From: Oxalicibacterium flavum | GTDB lineage: Bacteria > Pseudomonadota > Gammaproteobacteria > Burkholderiales > Burkholderiaceae_D | Assembly: GCF_014635065.1 (NCBI RefSeq) | Contig: NZ_BMCG01000003.1 | Location: forward strand, 186,001-250,000 | Length of the DNA stretch: 64,000 nucleotides | Direction: 5' to 3' | Shown here: positions 55,406 to 63,545 of the stretch, in pieces | Layout: every line of letters begins with the position of its first letter | How positions within the stretch are numbered: position 1 is the first letter of the stretch | Made by a program: the position numbers and the translations under genes | Notes under the pieces: generated by a model | The model's input: only the letters and a program-made list of their open reading frames with translations | Databases searched by the model: none | Told to the model about the DNA's origin: nothing

Positions 55406-56233
55406 GTGGGACAAGCTGCATTGACGATGCGAACGGGGCGGGCCGGCCATGCGTGGCGGCCGGCGCGATTCGTCACCCCTCTGGTCATGCCATTGCTGTT
55501 ACTGGTGGCATGGGATATTGCGGTCAGGATGACAGGCACGTTGCTGATTCCGTCGCCGCGCGAAGTCGGTTTGATGCTGTGGGATTTCGCCTTTGGCGGC
55601 GTGTATGACGATGCCTTCAGCGAAACCCTGTCGCTGCATCTGTGGAAGTCAGTGACGCGGGTCTATGGCGGCTTTCTTGCTGCGGCACTGGTCGGCATTC
55701 CGCTGGGCTTGCTGATCGGCCGCATCCGCGTGATTCGCGAACTGCTGGACCCGACCCTGCAACTGCTGCGTCCGGTGCCGGTCACGGCCTGGTTGCCGCT
55801 GTCGATGATCTTCTTCGGCATCGGCCCGAATGCGGCCATCTTCCTGGTCTTCCTGGGGGCTTTCTATCCGATCGTCTTCAATACCATCTTTGGCGTGAAG
55901 TCGGTGGACAACCGCTTGTTCGAGGCGGCGCAGATGCTGGGTTGCACGGGTTCGGCGATGTTCCGCCAGGTGGTGCTGCCGGCCGCCACGCCGTCGATCC
56001 TCAACGGCTTGCGGCTCGGTCACGGTTTTGCCTGGATCCTGATCGTGGTGGGCGAGATGACCGGCGTGCCGGAAGGCCTGGGTGCTGTGATCATGGATGG
56101 CCGCATGTTGTCGCGTACCGATCTGGTCATTGCAGGCATGATCGTCATCGGCATCACCGGCTATACGACCGACCGCCTGCTGGTCATGTTGAACAACCGT
56201 CTTCTCAAATGGAGCCCGCAGCATCATGTCTGA
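55406..56233 (+). CDS. NitT/TauT-type ABC transporter permease
   Basis: 275 residues starting at GTG with GGGAAGGAG 5 nt upstream. About six transmembrane helices and the EAA loop LFEAAQMLGCTGSAMFRQVVLPAATPS. SsuC/TauC-like. It overlaps the ATPase gene by 8 bp. It forms the membrane channel for the ligand bound by the preceding gene product. Confidence 0.9.
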   Translation: MGQAALTMRTGRAGHAWRPARFVTPLVMPLLLLVAWDIAVRMTGTLLIPSPREVGLMLWDFAFGGVYDDAFSETLSLHLWKSVTRVYGGFLAAALVGIPLGLLIGRIRVIRELLDPTLQLLRPVPVTAWLPLSMIFFGIGPNAAIFLVFLGAFYPIVFNTIFGVKSVDNRLFEAAQMLGCTGSAMFRQVVLPAATPSILNGLRLGHGFAWILIVVGEMTGVPEGLGAVIMDGRMLSRTDLVIAGMIVIGITGYTTDRLLVMLNNRLLKWSPQHHV

Positions 56234-57023
56234 AATCTATGCGGAGCGCCGGCCCCTACCGGCGATCGACATCAAGGGTGTCAGCAAGGTCTTCTCGATT
56301 GGCGGCAACACCGTGCACGCACTGCGCGACGTCAATCTCACCATCAACAAGGGCGAGTTCGTCTGCCTGATCGGTGCGTCGGGATGCGGAAAATCGACGC
56401 TGTTGCGCATCATGGCGGGATTCGAGACGGTTTCGTCGGGCACCGCCAGCATGTACGGCATGCCGATCGACGGCCCGAGTCCGGAACGCGGCATGGTGTT
56501 CCAGGATTACGGTCTGTTCCCGTGGCTGACGGTGAAGGAGAACATCGGCTTCGGTCAGCGTCAGCGTAATCTGCCGAAGGCGAAGCTCGACGAGATCGCC
56601 ATGCATTACACCGACATGGTTGGGCTCGGCAAATTTGCCGATTACTATCCCGGCCAACTCTCGGGTGGCATGAAGCAGCGCGTGGCGATCGCGCGCGTGC
56701 TGGCCAACGATTGCGAGGTGTTGCTGATGGACGAGCCGTTCGGTGCACTGGACGCCCTGACCCGTGAGAAACTGCAGCAGGATCTGCTGGAAATATGGGC
56801 GCGTACCAAGGTCACCGTGGTGTTCGTCACACATGCGGTGGAGGAGGCCGTGATGCTGTCGGATCGCGTGGTGGTGATGACGGCGGGGCCGGGACGCATC
56901 GAGAAGGATATCCGCCTCGAACTGCCGCGTCCGCGCGACATCACGGCCATCGAATTCAACGAAGTGCGCCGCGACATGACGCAGTATCTGACCAGTCACG
57001 TTTCGAGCCGGGTTGCGGCATGA
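56226..57023 (+). CDS. NitT/TauT-type ABC transporter ATPase
   Basis: 265 residues. Walker [10 protein letters not shown] near 49-57, Q-loop [12 protein letters not shown], signature LSGGMKQR, Walker [13 protein letters not shown] and H-loop VTHAVEEA. SsuB/TauB-like. It is followed by a formamidase-like hydrolase gene whose ribosome-binding site overlaps its stop, suggesting one transcript. Confidence 0.92.
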   Translation: MSEIYAERRPLPAIDIKGVSKVFSIGGNTVHALRDVNLTINKGEFVCLIGASGCGKSTLLRIMAGFETVSSGTASMYGMPIDGPSPERGMVFQDYGLFPWLTVKENIGFGQRQRNLPKAKLDEIAMHYTDMVGLGKFADYYPGQLSGGMKQRVAIARVLANDCEVLLMDEPFGALDALTREKLQQDLLEIWARTKVTVVFVTHAVEEAVMLSDRVVVMTAGPGRIEKDIRLELPRPRDITAIEFNEVRRDMTQYLTSHVSSRVAA

Positions 57024-57033
57024 AGGGAATCGC

Positions 57034-57873
57034 ATGATGCAGGAGCGGCAGGAGGCGATCTATCGCGGCATGGACAAAGCCGTGCTGGATGCCGCCTACA
57101 ACAATACGCTGGCGGTACGCGACAGCGCGCTGCTGCTCCAGGGTTTCGACGCGCGCAGTGCCGCCCTGCGCGAAAGGCATCCGGCACATCTGGACCTGCG
57201 CTACGGGAACGCGCCGCGCAACCGTATCGACTACTTTGCAGCAGACCGTCCGGGGCCGCTGCTGGTGTTCATCCATGGCGGCTACTGGCAGATGCGCGCC
57301 AAGGAAACCTTCAGCTTCATCGCCGAAGGACCGTTGGCGCACGGCTTCCATGTGGCGCTGATCGGCTATACGCTGGCGCCCGAACAAAACCTGACAGGTA
57401 TTGTGCGCGAAGTGCGCGAGGGGCTGGCCTGGTTGCGCGAGCATGCACCGGCGCTGGGTGGCGATGCGTCTCACATGTTCATATCCGGCTGGTCCGCCGG
57501 CGGCCATCTGACCGCGATGTGTCTCGATGAACCGGGTGTGGCGGGTGGTGTGGCGATCAGCGGCATTTACGATCTCGAGCCGATCCGCCTGTGCTATCTG
57601 AACGAAAAACTGAGCTTGAGCGACGAGGAAGAGCGGATGCTGAGTCCCTTGCGTCTGCCGCCAAGTGCGCGACCGCTCGTGCTCGCATATGGTTGTGGCG
57701 AACTGGATGAATTGCAGCGGCAATCCACATCGTTCGCCTCGTTACGGCAGGCTCTTCCCGGCAGTCTGTTGCCCTTGCCCGAACATAACCACTTCACTAT
57801 CCTGAACGAACTGGCTTCCGCGCAAGGGGCCATCATGCGGTCGCTGACGGCGTTGCGTGACGAACGGTATTGA
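57034..57873 (+). CDS. Alpha/beta hydrolase, kynurenine formamidase-like
   Basis: 279 residues. The motifs HGGYWQ (oxyanion-hole HGGxW), GWSAGGH (nucleophile Ser) and a C-terminal HNHF (probable catalytic His) match arylformamidase/BNA7-type hydrolases. These remove formyl groups from N-formylkynurenine or related amides and esters. No kynurenine pathway gene is near. Since it follows an importer operon, it may process the imported compound. Two adjacent ATG codons (57034, 57037) follow AAGGGA. Its stop directly abuts the stop of the convergent regulator gene. Confidence 0.85.
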   Translation: MMQERQEAIYRGMDKAVLDAAYNNTLAVRDSALLLQGFDARSAALRERHPAHLDLRYGNAPRNRIDYFAADRPGPLLVFIHGGYWQMRAKETFSFIAEGPLAHGFHVALIGYTLAPEQNLTGIVREVREGLAWLREHAPALGGDASHMFISGWSAGGHLTAMCLDEPGVAGGVAISGIYDLEPIRLCYLNEKLSLSDEEERMLSPLRLPPSARPLVLAYGCGELDELQRQSTSFASLRQALPGSLLPLPEHNHFTILNELASAQGAIMRSLTALRDERY

Positions 57874-58851
57874 TCAGATGGTCATGTCTTCCGAATGAAA
57901 GCGCTGCCGGTAATCGCCAGGACTGATGCCCAGGCGCTTGCCGAATATGCGGCGGAAGGTTGAGGCATTGCCGAAACCGCAGCGGCGCGCAATTTCCGTC
58001 AGCGGCAGGTCGGTCGCTTCGAGCTGATGGCGTGCGGCATCGATGCGCGCGTCGTTGACGAAGTTCATCACGGTCATGCCGCATTCCTGCTTGAAGATGC
58101 GCGACAGGTGGCGTGCGCTCATCTGCATTTTTCCGGCGATGGATGGCAGCGTCAGTTCGCTTTCCAGGTTGCCGAGGATATAGCCCTGCACGGCCGCGGT
58201 CGGCGTGTCGCTTTCGACCTGCAGGTCGAGCAGCGGACTGAACTGCGACTGGCCGCCGGCACGGCGCAGATAGACGATCAGGTACTTTGCCACATCGACC
58301 GCCATCTTCTTGCCGAAATCTTCCTCGATCAGCGCCAGCGACAGGTCGATGCCGGCCGTCACGCCGGCGGTGGTATAGAGCGCACCATCCTTGACGTAAA
58401 TCCGATCCGGTTCGATCGTGGCCTTGCGGAACATGGCGGCGAGCCGTGCCGCATCCATCCAGTGTGTGGTGACGGTGCGGCCATTGATCATGCCGGCGGC
58501 GCCGAGCGCGAACACGCCGTTGCAGATGGCGCCGATGCGGCGACAGTTCTCGCCCTGCGCGGCGAGCCAGTCGGTCAGGGTGGTGTCTTCGAGGATGTCG
58601 AACACGCCAAGCCCACCCGGCACGATCAGCGTATCGAAATGCGGACAGGGATCGAAGATGGTGCGGTCGGGCGAAATGGTGAGTCCGCTCGACGACTGGA
58701 TCGGGCCGCGCGTGGTGCCGACGGTCAGGATTTCGTATTCGCCGACCTCCTTACCGAGCACCTTGACTTCGGCAAAGGCGTCGCTCGGCGCGGCGATGTC
58801 GAGCATCTGGAAGCGCGGGAATACCAGGAGTCCGACGGTGATCTTGCGCAT
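57874..58851 (-). CDS. GlxA-family transcriptional regulator (DJ-1/PfpI plus AraC)
   Basis: 325 residues. The N-terminal DJ-1/PfpI-like domain (about 1-185) has IGAICNGVFALG with a cysteine at the nucleophile-elbow position and GVTAGIDLSLALI. The C-terminal AraC-type DNA-binding domain (about 220-320) has ISARHLSRIFK-like and IARRCGFGNASTFRRIFGKRLG helices. Related regulators (FtrA, GbdR, ArgR types) respond to nitrogenous metabolites. It is convergent with the hydrolase gene without a gap; it may regulate the importer, but its targets are unknown. Confidence 0.9.
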   Translation of the reverse strand: MRKITVGLLVFPRFQMLDIAAPSDAFAEVKVLGKEVGEYEILTVGTTRGPIQSSSGLTISPDRTIFDPCPHFDTLIVPGGLGVFDILEDTTLTDWLAAQGENCRRIGAICNGVFALGAAGMINGRTVTTHWMDAARLAAMFRKATIEPDRIYVKDGALYTTAGVTAGIDLSLALIEEDFGKKMAVDVAKYLIVYLRRAGGQSQFSPLLDLQVESDTPTAAVQGYILGNLESELTLPSIAGKMQMSARHLSRIFKQECGMTVMNFVNDARIDAARHQLEATDLPLTEIARRCGFGNASTFRRIFGKRLGISPGDYRQRFHSEDMTI

Positions 58852-58936
58852 GCTGGTGAAAAGTGCGAAAAGGAATGGCGATCATAGCAAACCGTCCGGC
58901 GAGGTGGGCGCCGGGCGGTGCTGGTGCGGGACGTGC

Positions 58937-60187
58937 TCAGACTGCCTGTTGTGCGTGCAGGGCGGCGATCTGCTCGTCGCTGTAGCCGAGCCGTTTCAGC
59001 ACTTCGTCCGTATGCTCGCCGAGCAGCGGCGATGCCTTGATCTCGGGCGTGAGTTCCGAGAACTTGATCGGGCTGCCGACGGTCAGGTACTTGCCGCGTT
59101 CCTTGTGCTCGACTTCGACGATGGAGCCGCTCTTGCGCAGCGACTCGTCCTCGGCGATTTCCTTCATCGACAGCACCGGCGCGCACGGGATGTCGAACTT
59201 GCGGAAGATATCGACTGCCTCGAACTTGGTCTTGTCCTTGATGAAGTCCTCAATGAAGGCAAAGATGTCGAAGATCTTGTCCTGTCGCGCGATGGGCGTG
59301 TTGTAGGCCGGGTCGTCTATCCATTCTTCCTTGCCCAGCGCCTTGCAGATCTGTCCCCACGCATGGCTCTGGATGGTGAAGTAGATATAGGCATTGGGAT
59401 CGGTTTCCCAGCCCTTGCACTTCAGCACCCAGCCTGGCTGACCGCCGCCGCCGGCATTGCCGCCGCGCGGCACGACGTCGGTGAACTTGCCGTTCGGGTA
59501 CTGCGGATACTCTTCGAGGAAGCCGACCTTGTCGAGGCGTTGCTGGTCGCGCAGCTTGACGCGCGTGAGGTTGAGCACGGCGTCCTGCATCGAGGCAGAG
59601 ACCTTCTGGCCACGTCCGGTTTTCTGGCGGCCCATCAGCGCGGTCAAAATGCCGATGGCAAGGTGCATGCCCGTGTTGGAGTCGCCGAGCGCCGCGCCGC
59701 TGACGGTCGGCGGACCGTCCCAGAAGCCGGTGGTGGAGGCTGCGCCGCCTGCGCATTGCGCGACGTTCTCATAGACCTTGAGGTCTTCGTAATGGTGGCC
59801 CTCCGAGAAGCCCTTGACCGATGCCAGGATCATGCGCGGATTCAGTTCCTGGATGCGTTCCCACGAAAAGCCCATGCGATCCAGCGCGCCGGGCGCAAAA
59901 TTCTCGACCAGCACGTCGGATTCGCGGATCAGCTTTTCCAGCACTTCCTTGCCTTCCGGTTTCTTGGTATCCAGCGTCAGCGATTTCTTGTTGCTGTTCA
60001 ACATGGTGAAGTAGAGCGCATCCACGCCCGGAATGTCGCGCAGCTGCGAGCGCGTGACGTCGCCCGCGCCCGGACGTTCGATCTTGATGACGTCGGCGCC
60101 GAACCACGCCAGCATCTGCGTACACGCGGGGCCGGCCTGCACGTGCGTAAAGTCGATGATCTTGATTCCTTCCAGTGGCATGCTCAT
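58937..60187 (-). CDS. frc: Formyl-CoA:oxalate CoA-transferase
   Basis: 416 residues, the same length as E. coli YfdW/Frc. It transfers CoA from formyl-CoA (or succinyl-CoA) to oxalate. Catalytic D169 lies in ALGDSNTG, the active-site Q17 in VQAGP and the mobile glycine loop GGGGQP at 246-251, all at the numbering of the enterobacterial enzyme. The start at 60187 has AAGGA 8 nt upstream and gives this numbering; an upstream in-frame start would break it. The usual partner oxalyl-CoA decarboxylase (oxc) is not in the window. Confidence 0.95.
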   Translation of the reverse strand: MSMPLEGIKIIDFTHVQAGPACTQMLAWFGADVIKIERPGAGDVTRSQLRDIPGVDALYFTMLNSNKKSLTLDTKKPEGKEVLEKLIRESDVLVENFAPGALDRMGFSWERIQELNPRMILASVKGFSEGHHYEDLKVYENVAQCAGGAASTTGFWDGPPTVSGAALGDSNTGMHLAIGILTALMGRQKTGRGQKVSASMQDAVLNLTRVKLRDQQRLDKVGFLEEYPQYPNGKFTDVVPRGGNAGGGGQPGWVLKCKGWETDPNAYIYFTIQSHAWGQICKALGKEEWIDDPAYNTPIARQDKIFDIFAFIEDFIKDKTKFEAVDIFRKFDIPCAPVLSMKEIAEDESLRKSGSIVEVEHKERGKYLTVGSPIKFSELTPEIKASPLLGEHTDEVLKRLGYSDEQIAALHAQQAV

Positions 60188-60729
60188 GTCTGAAGTCCTT
60201 TTTTCACGAAATGGTGGACGCACGCATGGCTGTTTCTGATGCATGGGACAAGTCCCTGATCGGCCATGCCGTATGTGCGGATGCCAGCGGCTTGCCGGTT
60301 GCCGGCTATGCCTGTATCGCTGGTCCGGACTGATTCTGCGCGGGCTTTTCGGGTGTTTCCACGCCTATTTTTCGCTTGGCTGACGATGCGGAAGTGATGT
60401 CGGAAATGGGAAGGATGCATGTCCTTATTCTTATGAAAGGCAAAATAGTGACATGCCTTCCATGGCGGTTTTTTCCGGTTGACGGGACTGAGGAAAGGAT
60501 GGCGAGGACGGCGAGGTGGCCGTCGCAGCGAAAGAGTGCCGCATGGAGATCGTGCGTAACGCTGTACCGCAGTTGCGCGCCTTCGTGCTCCATATTCGTC
60601 GGTCTCGATCGGCTACGCTTGAAAGTGCGGCTGAAATAAATTCATCCCGGCCTGCCGGTGACGCTGCCGCAGGTGCTGCTACGATAGGCATCCGCGCCAC
60701 GCAAGCGCAACTTCGTCTTCGACCAGACC
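60188..60729. other. Divergent intergenic region between frc and lrgA
   Basis: 542 bp, the longest gene-free stretch here. Short frames exist on both strands (for example 60376-60639 plus, 60306-60593 minus), but they show no family motif and mixed composition. A 16-bp inverted repeat AAGGATGCATGTCCTT (60411-60426, 5-bp arms around a TGCATG centre) is the clearest signal and could be an operator. No strong -10/-35 pair is visible. The region is AT-richer near 60415-60480 than its flanks. Confidence 0.5.
60411..60426. promoter_or_regulatory. Candidate operator between frc and lrgA
   Basis: Inverted repeat AAGGA-TGCATG-TCCTT, about 224 bp upstream of frc and 304 bp upstream of lrgA. Binding protein unknown. 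Confidence 0.3.
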
Positions 60730-61080
60730 ATGCTCGATACCTTGCTGACGCTTCTCATCTTCCAGACCCTGGGTGAAGGTCTGGTCTATCTTGTCGGGCT
60801 GCCGGTGCCCGGGCCGGTGATCGGTATGCTGCTCCTGCTGGGCTACCTGATCCTCCGCAAGGGGCTGGCCGACCGGCTGGCGCCTTCGGCATCGCAATTG
60901 CTGGCGCACATGGCGCTGCTGTTCGTGCCGGCGGGTGTCGGCATCAGCGTGCATTTCCATCGCATTGCCGACGAGTGGTTCGCCATCCTGGTCTCGGTGC
61001 TGGTCAGCACGCTGGTTTCCATCGTGGTGACGGCGCTGGTGATCCGCTGGCTGTCGCGCATGCGCAGGGAGGGCCGGTAA
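60730..61080 (+). CDS. lrgA: LrgA/CidA family membrane protein
   Basis: 116 residues with four hydrophobic helices; LPVPGPVIGMLLLL near 24-37 is the family signature. First described as holin-like, LrgA/LrgB pairs are now linked to transport of small organic acids in several organisms. It overlaps lrgB (TAATG-type junction, shared base at 61080). Divergent from the oxalate gene frc. Confidence 0.9.
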   Translation: MLDTLLTLLIFQTLGEGLVYLVGLPVPGPVIGMLLLLGYLILRKGLADRLAPSASQLLAHMALLFVPAGVGISVHFHRIADEWFAILVSVLVSTLVSIVVTALVIRWLSRMRREGR

Positions 61081-61805
61081 TGATTCCGCACCTGGATACG
61101 CTGTGGGTCTATATGGCGGGTTCGCCGCTGCTGTGGCTGACGGCGACGCTGCTGGCCTATCGCATCGCGCTCTTCATCTACGAGCGCAGCGGCCGCAGCG
61201 GACTGGCCAATCCGGTTGCGATCTCGGTCGCCTTGCTGGTGCTGGTCCTGTTGATCACCGATACGCCGTATGCCGTGTATTTCAACGGTGCGCAGTTCGT
61301 GCACTTCCTGCTGGGGCCGGTCACGGTGGCCCTGGCGATTCCGTTGTATCACCAGCTCGCCAAGCTCAGGCGCAACTGGTTTGCGTTGCTGGCGGGAGCA
61401 TTGGCTGGCGGCGTGGCGGGAATCGCATCGTCGATGAGCATTGCCTGGGCTCTTGGTGCGTCGCCGTTGACGATGCTGTCGCTTGCGCCCAAATCCGTGA
61501 CCATGCCGATCGCGATGGGTGTGACCGAGAAGATCGGCGGCCTGCCGACGCTGACGGCAGTGATGGTAATGCTGACCGGCGTGTTCGGTGCCGGCGTCGC
61601 GCACTATGTATTCAAGGCATTCAAGATAGAGGACGAGGCCACCTGCGGCTTCGCGCTCGGCGCCACCGCGCACGGCGTGGGCACGGCGCGCGCGTTCCAG
61701 GTCAGCGCGGAAATGGGCGCCTTCTCCGGCTTGGCGATGGGCGTGTGCGGTATCCTGACCGCGCTGCTGCTGCCGCTGGCGCTGAAACTGTTCGGCGTGA
61801 TCTGA
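61080..61805 (+). CDS. lrgB: LrgB family membrane protein
   Basis: 241 residues, multi-helix membrane protein with the family signature LAPKSVTMPIAMGVTEKIGG. It works with LrgA. The plant homologue PLGG1, an LrgA-LrgB fusion, carries glycolate/glycerate. ATG at 61080 shares a base with the lrgA stop, so translation is coupled. It ends 17 bp before the convergent TM2 gene. Confidence 0.91.
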   Translation: MIPHLDTLWVYMAGSPLLWLTATLLAYRIALFIYERSGRSGLANPVAISVALLVLVLLITDTPYAVYFNGAQFVHFLLGPVTVALAIPLYHQLAKLRRNWFALLAGALAGGVAGIASSMSIAWALGASPLTMLSLAPKSVTMPIAMGVTEKIGGLPTLTAVMVMLTGVFGAGVAHYVFKAFKIEDEATCGFALGATAHGVGTARAFQVSAEMGAFSGLAMGVCGILTALLLPLALKLFGVI

Positions 61806-61821
61806 GGCTGCGGTTCGATCT

Positions 61822-62268
61822 TCAGCCGAAGGCGCCGCCCGTCAGGAACAGGTCGATCGCGCGCGAGATGCTGACGAGGAAGGCGGTGATGCCGATGGCG
61901 AAGGTCAGCACCAGCAGCACGGCCACCGGCCAGCGCGAGCGCGTGGACTGGCCCGAATGCGGATTGAAGCGCGCATCCCATTTTTCGTCCGGTGTCAGGC
62001 CGATCACCAGCGCCTCGACCAGGCCGATGTAGATCGAGATCGGAAACAGCGCGAGCACGCTGATTGCCCACGAATGCGGTCCCTGCGCCACGATCACGGC
62101 GCCGATGAACAGCAGTAGCGCCAGCAGATAATTCCATGCGAGGAAATCGCGTTTTCCATACAGATAGAAGCGGTGCGCGCCGGTCCCGCCCAGGAAGATG
62201 GCGAGCAGCAGGGCGAGGATCTTGCTCTTGTGCTGACTGATGACGGCGGTGTGCGTGCTTGCGTTCAT
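61822..62268 (-). CDS. TM2-domain membrane protein
   Basis: 148 residues. The TM2 domain (about 15-85) has LLAIFLGGTGAHRFYLYG, the typical GxxGxHRFYLG-like motif, and two helices; a third hydrophobic segment lies near 113-137. Function unknown. Its start overlaps the end of the cytochrome gene by ATGA, so it is the last gene of that unit. Confidence 0.87.
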   Translation of the reverse strand: MNASTHTAVISQHKSKILALLLAIFLGGTGAHRFYLYGKRDFLAWNYLLALLLFIGAVIVAQGPHSWAISVLALFPISIYIGLVEALVIGLTPDEKWDARFNPHSGQSTRSRWPVAVLLVLTFAIGITAFLVSISRAIDLFLTGGAFG

Positions 62269-63545
62269 AACCCTTCCTGAGAGCGATACTGGTTGACGTC
62301 GTGGGCGCTGACGGCGCTGGCCTGGTTGCCCCAGGCGTTACGGATGTAGGTCACGACGGCGGCGATTTCCGCATCCGTCATCACCTGTCCGAACGGCGGC
62401 ATGCCATAGGGGCGCGGATTGCCGCCGGTACTCGGTGCAAAGCCGCCATGCAATACCAGCCGGATCGGATTGGCCGCAATCGCCGCGGTGACCGCACGGT
62501 TGCCGGCCAGCGCCGGATACATGGCGGGCACGCCCTTGCCGGATGCCTGGTGGCAGCTTGCACACTGGTTTTCATACAGGCGCGCGCCGCTGGCGATGAT
62601 CGCCTGTTTTTCATCCGGCCGCAAATTGTCCGTGGAGGCCGGCATGCCCTCACGCGCCGGCAGCGACTTCAGATAGCCAGCCATCGCCTGCACGTCTTCT
62701 TGCGTCAGGTGCTGCAGGCTGTTGGCGACGACTTCGGCCATCGGTCCGGTCACCGCGCGCTGTGGCGTGACGCCGTCGCGCAGGAAGGCGGCCACGTGCT
62801 GCGCTTCCCATGCGACTAGGCTGTCGGCATCCAGCGCCGGCGCATACCAGTTCAGCGACGGGATCAGGCCGCCGCCGAGCTCGGCCTTCGGTCCGATGCC
62901 GCCGAGGCTGTCACGCGTCGAATGACAGGCGCTGCAATGACCGAGGCCCTGCACCAGGTAGGCGCCACGGTTCCATTCCACGCTTTGCGAGCGATCGTCC
63001 ACGTACTGGCCGGGGCGGAAATAGAGGGCGCGCCATGCCGCCAGCAACGCGCGGTTGTCGTAGGGCGCGCGCAGTTCGGGGGCGCGATTTTCCTGCCGGA
63101 CGGCCGGCAGTGTCTGCAGCCAGGCGAAGATCGCATCCGAATCGGCACGCGTGACCCTGGTGTAGTTCGTATAGGGAAAGGCCGGGTAGAGCAGGCTGCC
63201 GTCCTTGGAACGGCCATCGTGCATGGCACGCCAGAAGTCGTCGCTGTTCCAGCTGCCGAGACCGGTTTCGGGATCGGGCGTCAGGTTGGAGGCATAGATG
63301 GTCCCGAAGGGTGTGGGAATCGCGCGTCCACCCGCATAGGCCGCGCCGCCGCGCGCGGTGTGGCAGCTCATGCAGTTGCCGACGCGCGCCAGATATTCGC
63401 CCTGTGCGAGTTGCTGCTGGCGGTCGGCGACAGGCACTGACTGCTGGTCGAGATCGGGGTTGCGGTTGGCAAGCGTCAGCCAGAGTGCGATAGCCGCGAC
63501 CAGCACAAGAACAAAGGCGCCAATGCCGATGAACAGGCGCTTCAT
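62265..63545 (-). CDS. Three-heme c-type cytochrome (alcohol dehydrogenase cytochrome subunit type)
   Basis: 426 residues. An N-terminal hydrophobic segment (about 5-25) acts as signal or membrane anchor. Three CxxCH heme sites follow: CMSCH, CSACH and CASCH, with YAGGRAIPTPFGTIYASNLTPD after the first, as in the cytochrome subunits of membrane alcohol, aldehyde or gluconate dehydrogenases. It passes electrons to quinone or a terminal oxidase. The dehydrogenase partner is not in the window. It overlaps the preceding cytochrome gene by 4 bp. Confidence 0.92.
   Translation of the reverse strand: MKRLFIGIGAFVLVLVAAIALWLTLANRNPDLDQQSVPVADRQQQLAQGEYLARVGNCMSCHTARGGAAYAGGRAIPTPFGTIYASNLTPDPETGLGSWNSDDFWRAMHDGRSKDGSLLYPAFPYTNYTRVTRADSDAIFAWLQTLPAVRQENRAPELRAPYDNRALLAAWRALYFRPGQYVDDRSQSVEWNRGAYLVQGLGHCSACHSTRDSLGGIGPKAELGGGLIPSLNWYAPALDADSLVAWEAQHVAAFLRDGVTPQRAVTGPMAEVVANSLQHLTQEDVQAMAGYLKSLPAREGMPASTDNLRPDEKQAIIASGARLYENQCASCHQASGKGVPAMYPALAGNRAVTAAIAANPIRLVLHGGFAPSTGGNPRPYGMPPFGQVMTDAEIAAVVTYIRNAWGNQASAVSAHDVNQYRSQEGL

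Noticed and set aside
60306-60776. Short frames on both strands in the frc-lrgA gap
   Set aside because: No conserved motif, no ribosome-binding site, and mutual overlap. They look like chance frames in control DNA.
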